The position numbers were made by a program, and so were the translations under genes. From Areca catechu (lineage: Eukaryota; Streptophyta; Magnoliopsida; Arecales; Arecaceae), in the NCBI GenBank assembly GCA_021397845.1, contig CM038039.1, forward strand, positions 4,271,731 to 4,335,730: a stretch of DNA of 64,000 bases. The letters are read 5' to 3'. Shown piece after piece: positions 35,522 through 48,351 of this stretch; the first letter of the stretch is position 1; every line of letters begins with the position of its first letter. Under the pieces are notes generated by a model that was given only the letters and a program-made list of their open reading frames with translations, was not told the DNA's origin and ran no database searches.

Positions 35522-36590
35522 TTCGCTCCTCCCACCGTCGTTGGTGTCCAAAACCTTCCAAAACTCCTGTTGATGACCAGGCCCTTACAAAACCCTCCTC
35601 TCCCATCAAGGAAGCCCAAACCCACCGCAGCTACCGTGATCCTCCTTGTAATCGATGCCCCCCTCCCTGTCGCCAACACCCCTGCCACCGATGCCCCTAT
35701 TGTCGTAACCCATGTCTCTCCCCAGCCTGACGCCCAACCCTCCCTACCGTTGATGACCCCTCCCTGCTACTGACCCCCATCAACAAAGCCCAAAATCATC
35801 AATGCACCCCTCCCTATCGTCGCCCCCTATCGCTGACGCCCCTACCGTCAACGCCCCTCCCCAGCCCCCCTCCCTCCCACCGACACCCCTGCCACCGATG
35901 CTGAGCGCTTCCACCACCGAAGGACCTCCCGCTCCCTCATCCCTGCCGAACACCAAAAACCCCCACCCCATCGCCCTGCTGCCAACACCCCTTCCTACCA
36001 TTGCCCAGCCCGATCTTCCCCACAGAGGCCTCCGCCACTACCGGGATCTCCTTCTCCCTCATCCCCATCGAGCACCAAACCACCCCCCCCACCCTGCTCC
36101 CTTAGTTGTCACGGTAGCTCCATGACCCTAGCTGCAGGTACCCTGTTGCCACTCAGCCTCCTACACGGCCCCTCTCTTGCCGGATCTCCCTGTCATCCGT
36201 GGCTCCTCTCTCTCGGCCCTGTAGATCTCCTGTCGGATCTCCCACTTGTCTGCACAACTTTCCTGTGGATTTTCACCAATCCTCGGTCTCGTCGGATTCC
36301 CTGTCTCATCGGCTCCCGGTCTTGCCATCTCTTTCGTATCTCCCGTCATCCATGGTAGAAGCCGATCTTCATGATAGCCACTCGCAGTTCCCTCCATGGT
36401 AACTATAGAAAACTGCAGGCCTCTATCCCTTACGTTCTTTAAAAACTCTGTCATACTTGGTTGTTAAGCAGTTTAGTACAGATTAATTTTAAAGTTCATG
36501 ATTCTTTTGTGGACAGTTGAGTTATGGATAATGCATGTCAAATCCGGTTATTATTTAAGATTCAGAGAACTTGATTAGTAGGTTGCTCAT
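35522..36590 (+). other. C-rich leader of the Ale-like element
   Basis: Between the host element's 5' LTR and gag. Highly C-rich, with recurring words such as ACCCCTGCCACCGATGC (35685 and about 35883). Pro/Ala-rich frames of about 70-107 codons are low complexity and not recognised. It is probably untranslated leader or captured sequence. Confidence 0.5.
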
Positions 36591-37900
36591 AGATGTCGGC
36601 TATCTAGGCAGTTACTCAATTAGGAGGATCTTTGAAAAAAAGTATATCACTGAAACCACTTCAAGTTATTGTCAAGCTCGATGGGCAAACCACTTTTTTA
36701 TCATGGATTAGAAGTACCCAACTGCTTGTCAAAAATCATGGTTTAGAAGGATATCTCATCGGCACCACATAAGGACCTGCTAATGGAGTACCAAACATAG
36801 CTCAGTGGGATATGAAAAATTCGATGGTCATGGCTTTTCTACTTAATACCATGGTCCCGAAAATCTCAAGGAGCTTAAATCTACTGGAGATAGTACATAA
36901 GATATGAAAGGCAGTGACCCAGATGTATTCTCCGAGGGCTAATCCTGCATAGGTATATGAGATAGGGTGCTAATTGCGATAGCTCCGTCAAGACATACTT
37001 TCTGTTACTAATTATGCACTGAATTGAAAAGATTGTAGGCTGAAGCTAATCACTATCATTCCTTTATTTCGGAGAGCTCCATAGATATACAGCGATTTTA
37101 GAGGTACTTGGAAGAGGAGCATGTCTAGAATTTTTTATGTCTTGAATCTTGAGTTTGAGCCGGTTCGAATATAACTCTTAGCATGGAAGGACATGCCAAG
37201 ACTAAGTCGGGCCTTCTCTACTATTTTGCGAGAAGAGATAACGATCAGAGTAGTTGCTTCTACTGAGCCAGTTTGCTCCGCCCTCATAGCTAAACCACTG
37301 TCTTGATTTGGTGAGCAGGCATCTATTGTATGCAATTATTGTCATAAGCATGATCAAAGCAACTTGTTGAGAATTACATGGTCGTCCCACTTTGTCTGGA
37401 TAGAAAGGTTGGGGCCATGGTCGTGGTCAAGTTCATGGTTAGCAAAATGCACATTTGTCTGAGAAAGTGGAGTCTTCTGCTAGTATACCATGGAAGACTA
37501 TCAGACCATAAAGCGATTAATAGATAAATATGAATTTACCTTTAGTTCATTGCCCCTCCCAGCTTTGGATAGCCTGCCATCGCACACTTCTAATTTTACC
37601 CTTCAGGTGTACATGTAATACAGACCATGCATTGAGTTATCCAGAATAAGTCTTCTACCTAGATTATTGATCCCTTTCAGCAGTATCTGGTAAAGGAACC
37701 ATCGACTGTACACCTATCTCCAGTTATCATCCGTCTTGCATGTCCCTACCTTTTCTACAAACTTGTTATCTATTAGCCCTATTACTCGAGATTTGAACTG
37801 TTTTGTCACATTTTGACCATCTCATTATATTTTTTAGGAGCTTACAACGAGGAATAAACTTGGATATGGTAAAATGCACAATGGCCTGTACTGCCTGAAG
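36591..37900 (+). pseudogene. Ale-like Copia gag and protease region
   Basis: LKPLQVIVKLDGQTTFLSWI and NHGLEGYLIGT (about 36656-36770) are typical of the N-terminus of short-LTR Copia gag. CNYCHKHDQSN (about 37330) is a decayed zinc knuckle. Stops occur every 20-60 codons. Confidence 0.75.
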
Positions 37901-38720
37901 AATGAAGGGAGAGGCTTAATGATTCGTTGCTCGGGTATGCTCTATCAATGGACAAGGCTTCTTTTAAGCTCTTGCTTCATCACATAAGACTATGTTACAT
38001 TGCCTTTCCTACTTTACGTCAGTTATTTTCTACTTTTTCTCAATCTTGCAAGAAGGTTACTTTAGTTTGTGATAAATATGAATTTGCCAAACACGCCCAC
38101 GGAATGTATCCTATTTCCAATAATAGAAACAATAATAAGTTTGATATTATGCATTTAGATGTTTGAGGACCCTATAGTATTGTTTTCAGGGCATCGATGG
38201 TTTGTTACCTTCATTGATTGCTACAGTCAAGTAACCTGGTTATACTGACTAAAGAGCAAGCATGAGGTATCTTATGTTTTAAGGAATTTTATAAATCGAC
38301 GGACACCTAATTTGGAGCAAAGGTTAAGATACTTCGATCTAACAATGGTATGGAGTATATGAATTAAGCATTTTGTACCTACTTGCAAGATCATGGGATC
38401 ATTCATCAGATACTTGTGTGATACACCTGCATAGAATGGAGTAGTCGAATAAAAGAATCGATATTTGCTAGAGGTAACTCGTGCTCTCATATTTTTTATA
38501 TGAGTTTTTAAATTTTTATGGAGGGAGGTTGTTCTAACTATGGCTTATCTAATCAACCGTATACCTCTCCGAGTTCTTGGCTTCAAGTCTTCACTTGAAT
38601 ATTTGTAAGGGAAGACTATATACATTATGCCACCCCATGTTTTTGACTGTGTATGTTTTGCTCGGGATTATACACCATCTATTGGTAAACTAGATTCTCG
38701 AGCTCTGAAATATATCTTTG
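37900..38720 (+). pseudogene. Ale-like Copia integrase, first part
   Basis: It contains YEFAKHAHGMYPISNN, IMHLDVWGPY (first catalytic Asp) and, near 38406-38480, NGVVE-KNRYLLEVTRALI with internal stops. It breaks off at ALKYIFV, where the solo LTR sits, and resumes at 40771. Confidence 0.8.
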
Positions 38721-40765
38721 TGTTGAGAAATGTGTCCCAAAGCCAATTTCTACTGTACACAGTTGTATATTTGATGTAATTGTATATGAATTATATTATT
38801 GAATAAAATGTTATTATGGCAGTTCATCACTATTTCATTTTTCTTTCTGTAATGAGTTCTTGAGTGATGAAGTCCTTAGGACTATTTGTATGTGATATAG
38901 AAAGGATATCATATAGTCCTAAAATTGTTCGCGACCAAATAATACACTTATTTCAGGATGATAGTATATCAAGTATAGGTCGTTGTGTACCATAGTCGTT
39001 GGTTGTCCTCTTAACTAAGGAGTGTGGAGACACTGGTATGGCATGCAGATGTTGTGTTTGACATTTCATCGAACGTGACCCGTCTGTACTTTTTTCTGCC
39101 TAGAGTTTTGATATGGATGTAGTTATCCCTCAGACATGAGATCGTCATGGTAGCTTGCGAGCAACTCACTGTACTTTGTACTGGACTATCTGGATTTCTA
39201 ATCCAGAGACGGAAGGTTTCTGGTACAGTTAAGTACTCGTGTAGCAGTGATCGGATCAAGATGGGATTGACCCCTCCAAAGTGTTTGGAGCAGATATCTT
39301 ACTGTGTTTCAATTTAGCAAAACCTTGGCCAGGGTAGTCTCTGTAAAGTGTTACAGGACTTGTGAGATTGAGACACATTGTTGATGGACTTTATGGGTTG
39401 GGCGGTTTAACCCTAAGTCTTCCTGAGCATTGAGGTCAAAGGGATTAATTACAAGGTTTCCATATCTCCTGGTTCTTGATTGTTGCTCTGCAACTTCGAC
39501 CTATCCGGACGTCGGGTGTCATTGCTAGATGGCGACTTTGACTGGTATTGGAAATGTTCCAGTGCTACCGGCTTAGTGTTCGAACCTATGGGGTCACACA
39601 CCATAGGGGTTTCTACTTGATCTAGTGATCGGAGAACGATTGGGAATCGTTCGTGGACTCATAGAGAAAAAGGATTTTTCTTTATCCAAGTGTCGACACT
39701 TGATATTCTTGAAAGTATCGACACTTGTGTAAGTATCGACACTTGTTGATTTCGCAAGTGTAGACACTTGATGTCACAAAAGGTTGTGACATGAAATTTT
39801 CACTAATAGTTGGTGATGCATGGAGGTGAATTAAGTAATGTGATTACTTGATAGCCCAATTTGATTGAGCTATAAAAATCTGGAATGAATCAAATAGGAT
39901 TTGGTTCAAAATAGGTTGGGTCCAATCAGGTTGAACCCAATGTATGCACACTTGACCCAATTGATTTCAGTTATGAACTGAAATTAATTAAGATTAATCT
40001 GAATTTAAATAAGTTTAAATTCAGTTTTGGGGAGTTATGTAACTTTCCATAACCATAACTCCCCATAACTACCCATTACCACACTATAACTCCCCACTCT
40101 CCCTCTCCCTCTCCATCTACTTAATGGGCTGAAATGGGAGGACGAAAATAAGAAAAATTCAGCAAAGAAATGCTGAAAAATCAAGGGAAGAAGGGAGAAA
40201 CTAGAAAAGTTCTAGTTTTATAGGTGTGAGGTTTTTGGAGAAGAGTGTGCATATTTGTACCTAGTGATCTAGGTCTTAGGATTGAGTGTTTGGGAAGGGT
40301 TCCAATCACTCATTCTCCACCTCTTGAGTTTCTTCATTCATTCGGAGAGTCCGACATCGAAAGAAAAAGGAGTTCCGATCAAATCGTTCCACAACAAGCT
40401 AGCACTTGGAGTGGAAGTGGATTTTGAAAGAGCCCTGGTGTGAACCACCTGTAGAGGCCGGACACGTGTGCGGCTAAGCAGAGTTCTTCTTCCTCCTCTT
40501 GGATCTTTCGCGGCGGAGAGCGTCTCCACTTCATACGTGGTATGGTTTTACATATATGGATATGTTGCTTTGAAATGTTCATTGCATAAATTCATGATTT
40601 CATAGTTTATATTAATCATTCATGCAAGATCTTGGGATAAGTAGCATAGAAAAGTTTTAAAAGCATGCTTAGATTAAATGTTAATCCATTTATCATGCTT
40701 CCGCTGCGTGTTATTTTGAAAAAGTTTTAAAATAGAAAGCATGCTCGCTACTAGTTTTTCTTTTA
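38721..40765. mobile_element. Solo LTR, 2.05 kb, TSD CTTTG
   Basis: It starts TGTTGAGAAATG directly after CTTTG (38716-38720); CTTTG recurs at 40766-40770, and the host integrase frame then continues KYIF-VGYFTTKKGYK without a gap. This fixes the insert precisely. The 3' end reads CTTTTA rather than the usual CA. No coding. It contains the GTCGACACTTG cluster at 39687-39770. Confidence 0.85.
39687..39770. promoter_or_regulatory. GTCGACACTTG palindrome cluster in solo LTR
   Basis: CAAGTGTCGACACTTG at 39687-39702 is a perfect 16-bp palindrome. Two AGTATCGACACTTG copies and one CAAGTGTAGACACTTG follow within 70 bp. A regulatory role is inferred only. Confidence 0.5.
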
Positions 40766-40770
40766 CTTTG

Positions 40771-42848
40771 TAGGTTATTTTACCACTAAGAAGGGATATA
40801 AATATCATTATCTACCTACACACAGATGCTAGTCACATGAATGTGACCTTTCATGAAATGGATTTATTATGGGACAGAACAACTCCTTAGGCTCTCAAAT
40901 GAGCCAAGTGGTGTCTCTATGTCATATGAGTTCTTGACCACGCCCATCTGGTGGCCCATGGTATGAGGGGGAGTATAGTGGTGTCAGAGGTGGTAGGAGC
41001 AAGGAAGTAGAGATTGATGATGCTCAGGAGGATACTAGTGATGAATAAGGTGATGGTATTCAGGAGGAGCAGAGTGATGCTATTGTGCATTCTCCAATCA
41101 TTCAAGCTTCTATCCCAAGTATAGCTCCATCCAGGCCTTCTAAGTCCTCTTCCTTTATAAATAATAGTAATTACCCTATTTTCTTTGATTTAGATATTTC
41201 TATTACTAAAAGAAAGGGTCCCGCTTAATTATTCCTCCTTCTCGCTATCATTATGATATTTCTAACTATGTATCCTGTGAGTTCCTCTCTCCTTATAAAT
41301 CCTTTGTAGCTGTATTAGAATCTATTAGCATTCCTACCGAATGGAAGGTGGTTATGGCAAATCCAAATTGGAGGCAAGCGATGATAGAAGAGATGAATGC
41401 TTTACTAAAGAACCATATATGGGACCTGATGACTCTACATAGCGGGAAGCAACCAGTGAACTGTAAATGGGTGTATATAGTAAAGCATAATCTTGAAGGT
41501 AACTTGAAAGGTATAAGACTCACCTAGTGGTAAAGGATATACATAGACGTACAGCATCAATTATGAGAAGACCTTTGCTCCTGTGGTAAAAATAAACTCA
41601 GTGCATACTTTGATTTTGTGTGCTACTAACTGTTGCTGAGAGTTGCATCGGCTAGATGTGAAGAATGCCTTTTTCATGAAGATCTTCAAGGAGATTTACA
41701 TGCAGATTCCTCCTGGGTTTGCAAGCAGAGTTACGGTAGGGAAGGTGTACAGATTAAGGCACTCTCTCTACGGTCTTAAGCAGTCTTTCCATGCTTGGTT
41801 TGAATGCTTTAGTCGGGCAGTGCTCAAGATGGGATAAACACGGAGTAATGCTAGTCATACTCTATTTTACAGACATGCTGGTGAGAAAAGAACTATTCTA
41901 ATAGTATATGTTAACATATAGTTATCACAGGTGATGATCCCAAGGAGATTGCATGGCTTAAACAAAATCTGGTTTGCGAGTTTGAGATTAAGCACTTGGG
42001 ACTGTTGAGATATTTTTTGGATATTGAGATCTCTAGGTCATCTCACGGTAGTTTTCTGATTCAGCAAAATATATTCTTGATCTTCTTAGTGAGATTGGGA
42101 TGTTAGGAGTAAGCCGATTAATACTTCAATTGACCAGAATCATAAGTTAATGGCAAATAATGGAGTTCATATTGATCGTGGGAGATATCAGCAACCGTAA
42201 GGAGGCTGATTTATCTTTCTTATATTAAACCGGACATTGCCTTTGTAGTCAGTGTCATCAGCTAGTTTATGCATGACCCACGAGAGTAATATATATAGGT
42301 AGTGTATCAGTGAACTACGCTATCTAAAATGTCTCCTGGATAGGGACGGTCTCTTTTTTGACGTGACTTTCTTGGAATAGAGGTATTATTGATGCAGACT
42401 AGCAGTTTACTGGATGATCAATGATCCACTACTGCTACTGCATATTCTTGGTAGTGATCTGTTACTGGAAAAGTAAACAATTTTTTGTAACAAGATCTAC
42501 TGTAGAGACCGGAGTACAAGCAATGGCCCAAGAATATGTGAGCTTCTCTAGCTATAAAAATTACTCCAAGAGCTAACGTCCGAAGAAGTCTCCTATGATG
42601 CTGTACCCTGAAATTAGACGGTAATTGAAATTATAATAATCTAGTACGAACATGATCTGATCAAACATATTGAAATTGAACGTCACTTTATCAAGAAAAA
42701 GATGACCAGCAATAGATTTTGCATCCCTTTTATTTGCTCAGCTAATCAATTGATAGATATCTTAACAAAGGGACCGAGTAAATCTTCTTTTTCATCTCTT
42801 GTTAGCAAGATAGGTCTCCATGATATCTTCATCCATTTTGAAGAAAAG
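40771..42848 (+). pseudogene. Ale-like Copia integrase end, RT and RNase H
   Basis: After the solo LTR the frame resumes with VGYFTTKKGYK. RT is seen at 41643-41837 (LHRLDVKNAFF, IYMQIPPGF, LRHSLYGLKQSFHAWF). The YVDD box at about 41906 reads YVN, then a stop, so the catalytic Asp pair is lost. RNase H ends near 42740-42800 with ANQLIDILTKGPS. Stops are frequent. Confidence 0.82.
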
Positions 42849-43001
42849 TATTGGAAAGTCTTCGATACATGATCTCCTACTATTTTTCTTGATTTTCTTC
42901 TTTTTTAGTTTTACTTCCTACCTTCTTAAGGCATGTATCTATTTTATATATACCATGATGCTACAAGAATAAAAATCAATTCATTTGCCTCATCATTAAC
43001 A
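42849..43001 (+). repeat. 3' LTR of the Ale-like element
   Basis: It follows the pol end after a purine-rich GAAGAAAAG stretch and ends CATCATTAACA, matching the 5' LTR end. It has only a short TATATATA where the 5' LTR has the long (TA)n. Confidence 0.65.
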
Positions 43002-45099
43002 ATAGAAATAATTCTTAACATCATATTAAAACAAAAAAAGATAATGAAAAGCACAATCTACCATGTAACAAAGAACATATAAAGCACCACCATCCTATAA
43101 CTCTTGATTATCTATTCCTTTACCGAAAATGAGTTATGCTATAATTTATATATTTTTTTAATGCTCTATGCTATAAAATCATATCGAAACTAACATTTTT
43201 TTTTTTGATGCATAAGCAAAAGCTACAAATGCATGATTTTTTAAATTTCTAACTACTTTAAAATTTATAGGTCATATTTATTGTTTTCTGTTTTGTGAGG
43301 GTTTTTATTAATTTTAATTTACAAAGTATTTAGGATCGAATATCCGTGGAAGCATTTTAGCTATAGAAACAAACAAAAAAAATTCTTGGCAAAACCACAA
43401 ACAGGATGAGCAAACCAATAACATCACAAAGCGTATTATATACGTCATGGTGACATCATGGATGGCAAGGGACTCGGTCTCTCCTCAATCCCTTTTTATT
43501 TTAGACGAAAATGACCGAAAGAGAATTACGGTAAAAAAATTGCGACATGAAAAGAAAATAAAGGTAGTTGCTGAACTATGATTATTATCGGGTTAGGCGG
43601 GGACCAAAAAATCGTGAGGTTGTCGACGGAACGCTTCTCGGTAGGCGAAGTTGCCGCTGGTTGAAGGAGATCCCATCCAAGCGTACTCGAAGCGGATACT
43701 TTTTTTTTTAAGTACTTTAAACACGAATTCGGCGCGATGTCGGGGAGATGCCAAGCTAAAGTGACGTTTTGAACCATCAATTACGCGAAACAGTCAACTA
43801 ATGGAACAGGCCGTCAAAAATCTCCGAGGCTGCGCCGCGTGCCAAGGGACGGGATCCCCCTTGGGAGTTGTTTTGATTACTTCTAGGGCCAAGATTGTAA
43901 TTCGCATCATTCGTTCTCCAGGAGCATTATTGGAAAGAGTAAAATTTCCGCGCAAGCAGATTAACTAATCCCGTATTTAACACGACTTTCAAAGCATTTC
44001 AACCTATTACTCATATTCGTGACATGGATCATGAAGCTAGTATTATATTTTAAAACTATACAAACTACAATCTAATAATTGACATTGCTAGAGAAGAATA
44101 CTTATTCTTCCATATGAAAATACAATCCAATGTAAAGAAGAGAGGAGATAGCTCTGGTATATGGTCCGGTAAAACCCAAGAATAGTCCATAATAATTAGC
44201 GTGATGTTCTTAATCTAACAAAAATATAGTTTTAATAGCATGACTGGATATGATTTTTGTATCATGATCATGAATAAGATTTATCATACCGGATACTGTA
44301 TTATATTGATATCAAATCGGTACACTATCTCATGCTATATCGGCACTTGGCATGCGTTACCATGTTACCATATATATATCGTTACTGTAATAATTAGATG
44401 TCATCGGTAGACATCTGATATCGAGATGATAAATCTTGATAATGATATTTGATCATACCAACTTCAAGACCAAAATAGTATTCTAGCTAAGTACCTTGTA
44501 ATCAAGACAAAAATTGCACGAGATGTCTATTCCTAGGATTTTGGAAATGACACTTTTGCAATGAGATCTAAATGTTTCGCGTTGTGGATCGATTACAGGT
44601 AATTTTAAACCAACAAAAATGAAATGCAGGTACCCCCATGATCAGTCAACCAAAGCTTGTCACAGCCCAAACGTAAATGCATCGTATATATTCCATTTAG
44701 CTTGTCTATGCGAAGATGCATATTGATTCTGTATCTGGGGAATAAGCAATGTTAGGCCACATGAAGAAACGCGAGTATTCTCTTTATGCTGCATGCACGG
44801 GAATATCGAGAGGGTGGAGCTTTTCTTTTAAGGTCAGGACATGGATTTTCGAGCTAAGCTATGCAACCTCCATTTAACTTATCCATGATAGATCCTATTT
44901 AATTGTTTCTACATGCTGGGCAAATTGTTTCAAATATTTAATAATATAATCTTCATTGTTATAACATGTTAGTTTTCGATTGGTTTTGGTTGGCACGCCA
45001 TGGAAACCTTTAGGTCGGCAACACATGTTTGATATTCTCGTGTTGACCGTTGAGATGTCATCATGATAAGTTGTTTAACTAAATTCAATTTTGTTGCCG
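43002..45099. other. Spacer, AT-rich with a GC-richer part at 43550-43900
   Basis: No gene recognised on either strand. The 43550-43900 part has ordinary complexity and could be low-copy DNA, but carries no supported reading frame. Confidence 0.5.
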
Positions 45100-45646
45100 T
45101 GTTTTTATTGCATGACGGATCGCATATGGATCGGGTTGACGAGTCGGATCATATAAATTATCACCCCTGCCACTCCATCCAAGATAACACGAGAATGAAC
45201 GGATTTGGATCCTAAATGGGTTGATCCGTTTAATCCATTTAATAAATAGGCCAGGTTCAAGTTTTTTAGGCTCAACTTGTTTAACTTATTTAGCATATTT
45301 AATATACGGCTCGAGTCGAGTCGAGTTATGTAAACAGGTTGGATCGGGTTGGGTTGGATAAATAGATTATTCAATTATTAAACGGTTTAAACAGGTCAGG
45401 TCGGTTGATTAGCAGGTTACTCGTTTAATAAACGGATTAAACGAGTCGGGTCGGGTTACCTGTTTATTAAATTGATCAAGTTCATGTTTTAAATTACAAC
45501 CTGTTTAATAACATGTTGGATTTAGGTTGAGACTTTTTTGCTCGATCCGTATATGATCCGACCCGTATATATCGACCCAATTACCACCCCTAATTGCGAG
45601 TTAGGATCGGTAAACAAGCAAGTACAATTCGATCGTGGGCCATTCA
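45100..45646 (-). repeat. Dispersed GGGTCGG/TTAAACGG-rich repeat, perhaps hAT-like and non-autonomous
   Basis: The minus strand at about 45592 reads TAGGGGTGGTAATTGGGTCG, then GATCC-, GGGTTAAAC- and CGGGTCGGGT-rich DNA. A second, truncated start of the same type lies near 45165. I know this sequence style as a common plant interspersed repeat; the hAT assignment is a guess. Confidence 0.4.
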
Positions 45647-47025
45647 TGTAGGGATTTGTGTGGTGCTCCCAAGCTTTGGAGAGACTTGGGAGGCCATGGC
45701 AGGGATGCTGGAGACGATCCCTGGAGCTTGGGAGCGTGTCCCAAGCTGTCCTGGAGGTGTTCCAGGAGATTTCTGGGATTTTCTCCAATCCCTCTGAGTT
45801 GATTTGGATCACAGCATGTTGGGTCAAGGGGTTTGACCTAGGATTAAGGGTTTTCTCAATTGACTTGTTGAGGGAGAGTTTTTTGAGAGATTGTAACATA
45901 ACTCATTGGTTATGGGGTTGGGTCCAGGTTGTTAAATTGGTTAGGAGGTTAGCCAGTTGGTTGGTTAGTTGGTTGGTTGTAACCATTAGAAAATCCAATC
46001 ATATGAGAAGTCCTAATCAGTTTGTTATTTGTCCAAGAAGACAAGTTCTAACCGTCCATGTGATTGTGTCCTAACAAATCAAGAAGTTGTTAGCCCATGT
46101 GATTCCAAGAAGTCCAAGAAGGGGGCCGACCCTTTAGGGTCCGGTCCGGATCCAAGAGGCAGCACGTGGATTTTTGGGATCTCTCAGTTTGGAGAGAGGC
46201 CGACCAGTGAAGACTCTCTCCGGTTTTGCGTGAAGAAAGAAGCCATGGGGGGAGAGCCCCCTTTGGGGCGTCCACGATTTGAGACTTGGGACCGTGAGAC
46301 TTGGCTCACGATCCAAGAGGAGCACGTATGGAATCCTCATGGTCATGAGAAGACCATGAGGGGCAGAAGAGGCTTGGAGCGCCCTCTTGGGGTGTGGATC
46401 GTGGGAGACTCCTAATTACAAGGAGGCCACGGTGGAGGATTTCTTGGAGACCACGTGGAGGGAGTCCACATGGGGGGACATGGCTGTGAGAGGATCCTAC
46501 GTGAGGGAGTCTGCAGGTAGAGCTCTTTCTGGTGAGAGGAGGCATGGTCATGGCTTGGATGTAGAGAGGTGCACATGAGGGAGATATCACATGGAGGGCT
46601 TGGACCGTGGGATGTTCCACGGGGCTTTGGAGAAGGGATATCTGCGTTGAGGTATTGTCTACAGATGGAACATCTGCATTGAAGTATTATCTGCAGGTGG
46701 GACTCACATTGAGGTATTGTCCGTGCATGGTCGTACGTCGGTTCTTGGGGCATGAAGCCTGCAAGAGAGAAGACGTGCGAGGCACAACGAGAAGCTTTTG
46801 GGGTTTCAGAAGGGGTGCCATGGGTTATCTTGATTGTATCAAGGGTTCTTCTTCAAAGGATTAATGAATAAAGCAATCTCTCTTTTTCTCCTACATCTAT
46901 ATCTCCATTGTTACATGATATTGAATCCAAAGAATAGATTGTTAGACTGTTATACTTTCATGTTGCTTCCAGGATATCCGCTGTGTATAGGTGCTGGTCC
47001 GAACAGTGACTAGAAATTTCCAACA
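45647..47025 (+). repeat. 5' LTR of the LARD-like element
   Basis: It starts TGTAGGGATTTG and ends TTTCCAACA. It contains GAACAGTGACTAG and TGGCTTGG-type words shared with 48352-49732. Frames of 110-140 codons occur in both LTRs and are not conserved, so I do not call genes. Confidence 0.9.
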
Positions 47026-48351
47026 AATGGTATCAGAGCTTGGTTTAAGCCATTGTTCGAGCTGCGGGGTTTGAAAGTGGAAGAGAAGGATTCAAGGAGC
47101 TATACGTGGGTATGGTATCCCGCGTTGATGGAGAAGAGGTATGACATTGGTGTTAGTTTGCACAGCTGTCTAGTTGTACTGTGGAAGCACGAGTTGGTGT
47201 TGCAGTCACGGGAACAGAGCAAGTAGGCATCAGTTCGAGGTCAGGAGTGCGGTGTAGCACGAGTCTCAGGAGCTGTGCAGTATGGTTGATGTTCCAGCTA
47301 GGGAGGCAAGGTGGCTTCGACGGGAAGATGTCAGCTCTAGAGATAGCAGAAAGGTGCAGACAGTCACGTGGAGCTTGTCAAGAATGGAGAAAGAAAAGCC
47401 TAGATTTTTCTCAGGTTCATCGAAGTATATCAACAGAGACGATGCCAGAGGCAGCTCAGGGAGCACCGGGGGTATCGGGCAGTCAGGAGTATCCTGGTAT
47501 GGCGGTATTGGCCTAGGGACAGGGACTAGAGCTGATAGAGATGGCAGCTCAGGGAGACTGGTGGACAGGTCTCAGGGAGTGCCAGGTACATCATGCAGCC
47601 AGGAGACAGGCTGGGACATGATGCAGCAGCCAGGTGGAGATGGTTGCTGGGTTTTTAGTTGCTAGGTTAGCAGAGAAGTTGGGATGAGCCTTTGGGTTTC
47701 GGAGGAGCCTGCGGGTTTGTGCAGTGTATCCGAAATGGTCTCGAAGAGGTTCGCTGTGTGCGAAGGATCCGAGGAGGTAACGACTGGGATACGAGGTTCA
47801 GGTGCAGCTCAGCAGGGCAACATTGAGTCACTGGCCTCGAGGTTTTTTTCTGTGACATCAGGGGACTTCAATTTCAGGTGGAGCACCAAGAAGAGGTGGC
47901 TTCATGGGTGGAGCAGGATTCGACACGAGTTCAGAACGGGAGCTGCAGGGATACTGGCTAGATCCTAGCACAAGCGCCAGGGGTGCACTTAGCCAGGTGA
48001 AGCACAGTGTACGAAGATTGGCATGGCTCTAAGGAGATAGTGTCAGGTAGAGCCCAGTTACAGCATGTGCCGGTTCAGGTTCACTGTGTTCTCTCCAAGG
48101 AAGTCCAAGAAAAAGTCTGATGTAGCTACCAGGTAGAAGGAAGGCTAAAATCATGGTGCCAAGATACAAGCGAGGTTTTTTCAGTTGAGGAGGCAGTCAT
48201 CCCAAAGGCCTCTAGGTATGCATAGTAGCTGAAGGATGTTGGCAGAGGCAAGGATATCCACACAAGGCTATCAGGACACACAGTTGCAGTGGGGTTGTGT
48301 GTTGAGGACATTGCCAGGTTTGCCAAAGCTTGGGGATACCAAGGTGGAGAT
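47026..48351 (+). other. Non-coding internal domain of the LARD-like element
   Basis: It contains the PBS at its left edge (47028-47039) and the PPT at its right edge. Between them the sequence is G-rich with recurring CAGG and GCAGCTCAGGGA words. The longest frames (about 127 codons at 47282) are Ser/Gly/Arg-rich with no recognised domain. Confidence 0.7.
47028..47039 (+). other. Primer-binding site for initiator tRNA-Met
   Basis: TGGTATCAGAGC lies two bases after the 5' LTR end. Confidence 0.95.

Larger units (their letters stand above)
30039..43001 (+). mobile_element. Old short-LTR Ty1/Copia element (Ale-like), split by two insertions
   Basis: Sense-strand Copia whose short LTRs (30039-30243 and 42849-43001) share ACCATGAT, AAGAATAAAAAT-like and CATTAA(T)AACA words. 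Subtracting the two nested insertions leaves roughly 5.8-5.9 kb, in keeping with a small-LTR Copia. The gag style and short LTRs suggest the Ale/Retrofit lineage (inference). Gag, integrase, RT and RNase H can be read, but with many stops, so it is older than its inserts. No clear TSD was found. Confidence 0.8.

Noticed and set aside
45594..46620. Frames of 104-138 codons in the LARD LTR
   Set aside because: The corresponding frames in the second LTR differ in length and break at other places, so there is no sign of coding constraint.
47181..47665. 127-codon Ser/Gly/Arg-rich frame in the LARD core
   Set aside because: Overlaps a 111-codon frame in another phase; no domain; G-rich repetitive composition.
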